The position numbers and the translations under genes are program-made. A stretch of DNA of 64,000 nt from Methanomassiliicoccus sp. GTDB lineage: Archaea > Thermoplasmatota > Thermoplasmata > Methanomassiliicoccales > Methanomassiliicoccaceae. Location: contig JAAYAX010000014.1 of NCBI GenBank assembly GCA_012719175.1, positions 1 through 64,000 on the forward strand, written 5' to 3'. Of this stretch, positions 59,698-64,000 are shown one piece after another. The notes beneath the pieces were generated by a model. That model was not told the DNA's origin. It did not search any database and worked only from the letters and a program-made list of their open reading frames with translations. Within the stretch, counting starts at the first letter, position 1. Each line of letters begins with the position of its first letter.

Positions 59698-60531
59698 ATG
59701 GACGCGATCATGGCCCTGGGCATCCTGGCAGCATCGCTGCTGGCGGGCCTCGTCGGTTCCCTCTTCGGCCTGGGCGGGGGCATCATAATCATTCCCGCCC
59801 TGACCCTGGTCTTCGGTCTTCCCATAAAGGAGGTCATCGGTGCCAGCCTGATCGGGGTCATCGCCGCGTCGACCGGGGCCGCGACCCGCTACGTCAGCGA
59901 GGGCATGGTCAACGTGCGCCTGGGCATGGTTTTGGAACCGGCCACCACTCTGGGGTCTATAGTGGGAGCGCTCCTCGCGGTGTACCTGGACCAGCACATA
60001 CTGGCAGCGGCCTTCGCGGTCATCCTGGTGTACGCTGCGATCTACATGTACAAGGGCCCTCAGGCGCCCGTGGATGAACCCGAGCAGTGCGTGGAGAGCC
60101 TCTCCTGTACGTTCCAGGACCCAGTGACCGGGGAATGCGTTAGCTACAAGGTGAGGAACCTGGGGAAGGGGCTACTGGCCAGCTTCGGGGCCGGCAACAT
60201 GTCGGGGATGCTGGGCGTGGGCGGAGGGATCATCAAGGTCCCGGTCATGAATGTCTGGATGGGCGTGCCCATGCGGGCAGCGACGGCCACCAGCAACTTC
60301 ATGATCGGTGTCACCGCGTTGGCGGGCGCGGCAGTGCTTTATGCCAATGGTCTCATATCTCCGGTCCTGGCGGCGGTGGTGGCGGTAGGGGTGTTCGCCG
60401 GAGCGTCCCTGGGGCCGCGAATCTCCCGGCGCACGGCAGGTACGTCCCTACGCCGTGCCTTCGCGGTGGTAATGCTATCGATAGCGGTCCTGATGGTCCT
60501 GCAGGCATCGGGCCTGACAGTGGGGGGATGA
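59698..60531 (+). CDS. TauE/SafE-family anion exporter
   Basis: A 277-residue membrane protein with about eight membrane segments and the two TauE/SafE repeats: GLVGSLFGLGGGIIIIPALT and MSGMLGVGGGIIKVPVMNVW. The family exports sulfite, sulfoacetate or related anions. A cytosolic loop (about 120-150) has three cysteines. The following DUF1634 gene, 48 bases downstream, is its common partner. Confidence 0.87.
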   Translation: MDAIMALGILAASLLAGLVGSLFGLGGGIIIIPALTLVFGLPIKEVIGASLIGVIAASTGAATRYVSEGMVNVRLGMVLEPATTLGSIVGALLAVYLDQHILAAAFAVILVYAAIYMYKGPQAPVDEPEQCVESLSCTFQDPVTGECVSYKVRNLGKGLLASFGAGNMSGMLGVGGGIIKVPVMNVWMGVPMRAATATSNFMIGVTALAGAAVLYANGLISPVLAAVVAVGVFAGASLGPRISRRTAGTSLRRAFAVVMLSIAVLMVLQASGLTVGG

Positions 60532-60579
60532 GACCTGGCCACGCATGAGCGTGCCCGGCTGGACCGGTATATCGGGGCG

Positions 60580-60876
60580 GTGTTGAAGTATGGGATGATC
60601 ATCAGCCTAGCGGTCCTTCTGCTGGGCCTCACCATGTACGTCCTCGATCCGTCCGGCCATGAGGAGATGGACCTCTCGCTAGGGGAGATAGTCGAAGGTA
60701 TCCTGGGGGGCAATCCCATCGCCATAATCGACCTGGGGATAGTGCTCCTGATAGCCACCCCCCTGAGCAGGGTGGTCACCGCCGCCGCCGTCTTCCTGGT
60801 GTACCGCGAGGGCCGTTATGTCCTCCTCTCCCTGCTCGTCCTGGCCATGCTTTTCCTGGCCGTCCTCACGGGATGA
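60580..60876 (+). CDS. DUF1634 membrane protein
   Basis: A 98-residue protein with three membrane helices (ISLAVLLLGLTMYVLDPSG, AIIDLGIVLLIATPLSRVVT, YVLLSLLVLAMLFLAVL), typical DUF1634. The usual partner TauE gene precedes it. The GTG at 60580 is the first standard start, yet 15 codons before it (THERARLDRYIGAVLKYGM) also look like family sequence; a CTG at 60535 could be used instead. Function is unknown. Confidence 0.78.
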   Translation: MLKYGMIISLAVLLLGLTMYVLDPSGHEEMDLSLGEIVEGILGGNPIAIIDLGIVLLIATPLSRVVTAAAVFLVYREGRYVLLSLLVLAMLFLAVLTG

Positions 60877-60950
60877 GTGGTTACTCCTTTTGATGTGTGG
60901 AAGGAAACCTTCATGAAGAGCCCGAGAATGTCTGACCGGGATGCACAGGG

Positions 60951-62297
60951 ATGACGGTCGATAAGGGCAGGAGTGATAAGTGGTACTATTCATTCCTCCC
61001 GTATAACATGTCCAGCGGCAGCACCAATACGCTGATACCGCTTTTCGTGACGGAGGCACTGGCGGGTTCGGTGGCGCAGGTGGGACTTATCAGCGCTGCC
61101 ACCTCGTTGGCATCGGTCCCGTCCCATATAATATGGGGGGACCTCTCCGACACCGCGAAAAAGAGGAGGATCTTCGTCCTTATCGGCTTCGGCGGTCTGG
61201 CGCTCTCTCTGCTGCTGATGGGGCTGTCCACCAACTTCTACCAGTACGTGATAGCCAACGTCCTCATGGGAATGCTGGTCACCGCCGCCTCTCCTGTGGG
61301 GACGGTGCTCATACTGGAGTCCTTCAGGAAGGAGGATTGGGCCAAGCAGCTTGCCAGCTTCAGTAAGGTGGGCGGCGTAGGCTGGGTCCTGGGTCTGGTG
61401 CTGGGGACCGTGTGGCTGGGAACCTTCACGGATGGGGACCAGGCCTCGGCGATGAGGGCCCTGTTCCTCCTGGCCGCCGGTCTGGCGCTGGTGTCCATGT
61501 TCCTTGCCTACAGGTGGGTCCCTGAGCCGTCGGAGACCATCGACCGCTCGAAGATCAATGGATGGGTGCACCACGTCCCCATGTTCCACATCGAGCGTAT
61601 GCGATTCCTTCCCCAGCGCGTAATACACACCCTCAAGCTGAGCTCCGAGCACCTGCGCCCAGAGAACTTCCCGACGAACCTGAGGAAGTACTACGTTTAC
61701 GTTCTTTTGACGTTCATGGGGTTCCTGACCTTCTACGTGGGCTTGCCCACCTACCTAAAGCAATACGTGGGGATGAGCAGCACTGAGGTCTTCATCGTCT
61801 ACCTGGCCTCCTCCACAGCATCCGCCCTCACATATACGCGGGTGGGCAAGTGGGCGACCAGGTTCGGGGGCAAGAAGGTTCAGTCCTGGGGAGTGACGGC
61901 GCGGACGCTGCTGTTCCCGTCCTTCTTCCTTGTGACCCTCGTCGATATTCCCATGGTCGGTTACGTGGCAGTGTTCTGCGCCCTGCACGCCATGGTCGGC
62001 TTCGCCTGGGCTCTTATCTCCGTCTCCAACAACTACATCGTTTCCAACTGCTGCAAGCCCAACTGCCGGGCGGAGTCCAGCGGCCTGTACAGCGCCATGC
62101 AGGGAGTGGCCGCGGTGGTGGGAGCGCTCATGGGAGGCTTCATCGCCCAATACCTGGGGTATCCAGTGGTGTTCGTGGCCGCATCATGCATCCTGGTGGT
62201 TAGCCTGGCAGTGCTTAGCCGCATCGATGCCGACAATGGGTACTCGGATGAGAATGCTCCCAAGGCGCCTGATAAGGAGCATGGAAGCACCACCTGA
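60951..62297 (+). CDS. Major facilitator superfamily transporter
   Basis: A 448-residue transporter with about 12 membrane helices. The first loop reads IIWGDLSDTAKKRRIFVLIG (MFS signature G-D-x-x-D-x-x-x-K-R-R), and AISGLYSAMQGVAAVVGALM-like sequence closes the second half. A long central loop (about 200-250) separates the two bundles. Substrate is unknown. It follows DUF1634 by 74 bases. Confidence 0.85.
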   Translation: MTVDKGRSDKWYYSFLPYNMSSGSTNTLIPLFVTEALAGSVAQVGLISAATSLASVPSHIIWGDLSDTAKKRRIFVLIGFGGLALSLLLMGLSTNFYQYVIANVLMGMLVTAASPVGTVLILESFRKEDWAKQLASFSKVGGVGWVLGLVLGTVWLGTFTDGDQASAMRALFLLAAGLALVSMFLAYRWVPEPSETIDRSKINGWVHHVPMFHIERMRFLPQRVIHTLKLSSEHLRPENFPTNLRKYYVYVLLTFMGFLTFYVGLPTYLKQYVGMSSTEVFIVYLASSTASALTYTRVGKWATRFGGKKVQSWGVTARTLLFPSFFLVTLVDIPMVGYVAVFCALHAMVGFAWALISVSNNYIVSNCCKPNCRAESSGLYSAMQGVAAVVGALMGGFIAQYLGYPVVFVAASCILVVSLAVLSRIDADNGYSDENAPKAPDKEHGSTT

Positions 62298-62392
62298 TGT
62301 TGAGGAACGGTCAATCGGAATGTGCGGTGCCTGAGTTCACGGTCGGAGGCAGGGGCAGGACAACACGTGTCGGTCAATGAGAGGGATCGATC

Positions 62393-63874
62393 TCAAATCC
62401 TCTTCTTATGAGTGGCGTAGTAGCCCCCGCCCACCATGAGTCCGAAGATGGAGCCCCAGGCGAGAGTAGCGGCGGCGAGGTCCAGAGGCCTCTCCACGGG
62501 GGCTTGAGGAAGGCCGATGGTAGAGACGAGGGTGATTATGCCTTCCTCCGCACCCCTGAATGTCCCTTCAAGGTAGAGGAAGCGGTCGTTAGAACCGGTA
62601 GCTTGCCCTGACAACCATAGCTTGTTCGGTGCCCAATAGGTGCCTAGAAGGATTCCATCGTTAGTCTGCAATGCTACGATCTTCCCCACTCCTGTTGAGT
62701 TCTGAGTGAAGAGATACAGGGTAGCCTCGGCGAGCATTGGTGGAGAGTAATAGACTTCGTCAGTGGGGAGTTCGTAGCTCCAAATGATGTCTCCCTGCGG
62801 GGAGATGGCAAATGCCCTAGAGGGGATGGAATAATCCGAGGGATCGGTTACTGCGTAGGGGTCATAACCATATCCCCATCCGTTGTAACCCAAGATTGTT
62901 CCATTGCTTGAGACTCCGGTAAGACCAAATGTGAAGTCGGAGACCATCTCGAAGTCGGAGAACAAGGAGGTTCTCAATAATACAGATCCGCTGGGGTCGA
63001 TGACCATTATCTCTGTGGGTAAAGAATAATCGCGCCATTCAGTGTCAGGATCCAATAGGCCGACAGGCATGTAGAGGGCACCATCAGGGCCGACCACAGA
63101 TGGGGAGCCGATGAAGACCGCCCTCTCATTGAGATAGTATTTTCCGCTCCACGCCAATGTGCCATTGGGGTTGATGCCATGCACTACCCCCCTGTACGAT
63201 GTTATGTAGATGGTAGAGTCTGAGCTCGGTCCTACATACAAGCCGTCTATCGTGCCCGTGATATCGCAGGTCCATAGGAGTTTTCCCTCATCATCTATGG
63301 ACCAAAGTTGACTCAGGCTTTGCATCGAATTATACGGATTAAAGAGCGGCACTAGCACATCCCCATCTGGATGTATCACAGGTGTCCCCATAGCAGCCTC
63401 ACTGCTTGAGATGAGGACCGATAGGTTGAGGATCCACCTGATCCCCCCCTGGGGATCGAAAGATACTAACCTGGAGTCGGTTTTATTGGAGATGTCGTAC
63501 GCTTGGAGGACAAGATAGATGTTGCCCTCCCTGTCCACCACTGGATCGGTGCTCGCACCATTGATCGGTGTTTCCCATTTCTTACCGCCGCTGGGATCTA
63601 AAGCACGTAGTGCGACGGATTTTTTCATATCGTTGTTATCGACCTCTGCCACCAAAACATATGTGGTGCCGTCGGCGGCCAGGGTCGGAGTGCCGTAGAA
63701 AAGGTCATCGCTCTTCCATTGTATCCCCGAGGAGCCGCTATCGATAGCATAGGAATGGCTTTGCCCTAACAAAGTGCTGGACTCTCCAAGCGGATTGGCC
63801 TGGACAATGCCCGGTATAAAAAGAATGAAGGCCACGAAAAGGATGGACGATAGTCCCCGTGAACCTTGCACCAA
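62393..63874 (-). CDS. PQQ-like beta-propeller surface protein
   Basis: A 493-residue protein with an N-terminal signal (LSSILFVAFILFIPGIVQA), several beta-propeller repeats of the W-x-x-x-I/L-x-G-x-x/PQQ-quinoprotein type (SGKKWETPINGASTDP-like, GKLLWTCDITGTIDG, GTLAWSGKYYL, GDIIWSYELPTDE) and a C-terminal membrane helix with basic tail (WGSIFGLMVGGGYYAT, HKKRI). It is probably anchored on the cell surface. The cofactor-binding residues of true quinoproteins are not evident, so it is more likely a structural or adhesion protein. Confidence 0.82.
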   Translation of the reverse strand: MVQGSRGLSSILFVAFILFIPGIVQANPLGESSTLLGQSHSYAIDSGSSGIQWKSDDLFYGTPTLAADGTTYVLVAEVDNNDMKKSVALRALDPSGGKKWETPINGASTDPVVDREGNIYLVLQAYDISNKTDSRLVSFDPQGGIRWILNLSVLISSSEAAMGTPVIHPDGDVLVPLFNPYNSMQSLSQLWSIDDEGKLLWTCDITGTIDGLYVGPSSDSTIYITSYRGVVHGINPNGTLAWSGKYYLNERAVFIGSPSVVGPDGALYMPVGLLDPDTEWRDYSLPTEIMVIDPSGSVLLRTSLFSDFEMVSDFTFGLTGVSSNGTILGYNGWGYGYDPYAVTDPSDYSIPSRAFAISPQGDIIWSYELPTDEVYYSPPMLAEATLYLFTQNSTGVGKIVALQTNDGILLGTYWAPNKLWLSGQATGSNDRFLYLEGTFRGAEEGIITLVSTIGLPQAPVERPLDLAAATLAWGSIFGLMVGGGYYATHKKRI

Positions 63875-64000
63875 CGTTCTCCCCTGGGCTCGGGAGTCCG
63901 GTAGTCCATTTATTAACTATCCGTCCTAATAGTCAAAAATGATATTGAGATCTGTCTGAATTTTTTGTAGGTGCCAGCACTCCGAGGAAATATTTCTCGC

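Noticed and set aside
1-64000. CRISPR arrays and rRNA genes
   Set aside because: No regularly spaced repeats and no conserved rRNA sequence were seen in the window.

Overview
The window looks like a chromosome segment of a methylotrophic methanogen of the order Methanomassiliicoccales (Thermoplasmata), most like the Methanomassiliicoccus group. Three things point there. There is a complete pyrrolysine (Pyl) system: tRNA-Pyl, then pylS, pylB, pylC and pylD. The pylS gene encodes only the catalytic domain, and the tRNA has a broken anticodon stem, both typical of this order. The divergent neighbour is a trimethylamine methyltransferase (MttB) whose frame is interrupted by an in-frame amber codon at residue 334. 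Archaeal information genes (aIF1A, RIO1, a KH protein, Pus10, L21e, RpoF, DUF655, KsgA, L15e, family B DNA polymerase) confirm an archaeal host.

Layout. 1-3.0 kb is AT-rich and gene-poor: a truncated PAS protein, a small ribbon-helix-helix protein, and probable transposase and IS-end debris. 3.0-6.8 kb (minus strand) is the trimethylamine operon mttB-mttC-permease. 7.2-11.4 kb (plus strand) is the pylT-S-B-C-D operon. 11.5-20.7 kb holds a THUMP protein, a GNAT, an amino acid permease, the mercury-methylation operon hgcC-hgcA-hgcB with a divergent two-HTH regulator, a membrane protein with a flavodoxin, and proBA. 21.1-22.5 kb is a complete IS110/IS1111-type insertion sequence with 15-bp perfect inverted repeats and a structured 3' non-coding region that may encode its guide (bridge) RNA. 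22.5-25.3 kb has the hybrid-cluster protein, a divergent cysteine-rich regulator and an iron-sulfur flavoprotein.

25.4-41.3 kb holds a histidine phosphatase, two histidine kinases, an iron-type alcohol dehydrogenase, a formyltransferase, an acetyl-CoA synthetase-like ligase, a solitary contractile-tail sheath protein, a flavodoxin, a giant papain-like surface protease, CutA and tRNA-Glu. 41.4-47.3 kb is the translation/transcription cluster. 48.4-55.4 kb carries a GNAT, a YchF-like GTPase, DNA polymerase B with a 419-residue intein at the YGD/TDS active-site motif, and L15e behind a hairpin-rich leader. 55.4-64 kb has a second giant protease (paralogue of the first), a ThiI-like protein with a lost PP-loop, TauE/DUF1634 and MFS transporters, and a beta-propeller surface protein.

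Working together: the permease probably brings in methylamines. MttB moves a methyl group from trimethylamine to the MttC corrinoid. MttB cannot be made without the adjacent pyl genes, so the divergent arrangement couples enzyme and decoding machinery. Because amber codes for Pyl here, the genes that end in TAG deserve care; three of them carry a second stop within one to three codons after the amber. The strongest leads are the IS guide-RNA candidate, the hgc locus with its own regulator candidate, the C-terminal extension on PylD, the hcp-linked Cys-rich regulator, the solitary tail sheath gene, and the L15e leader.
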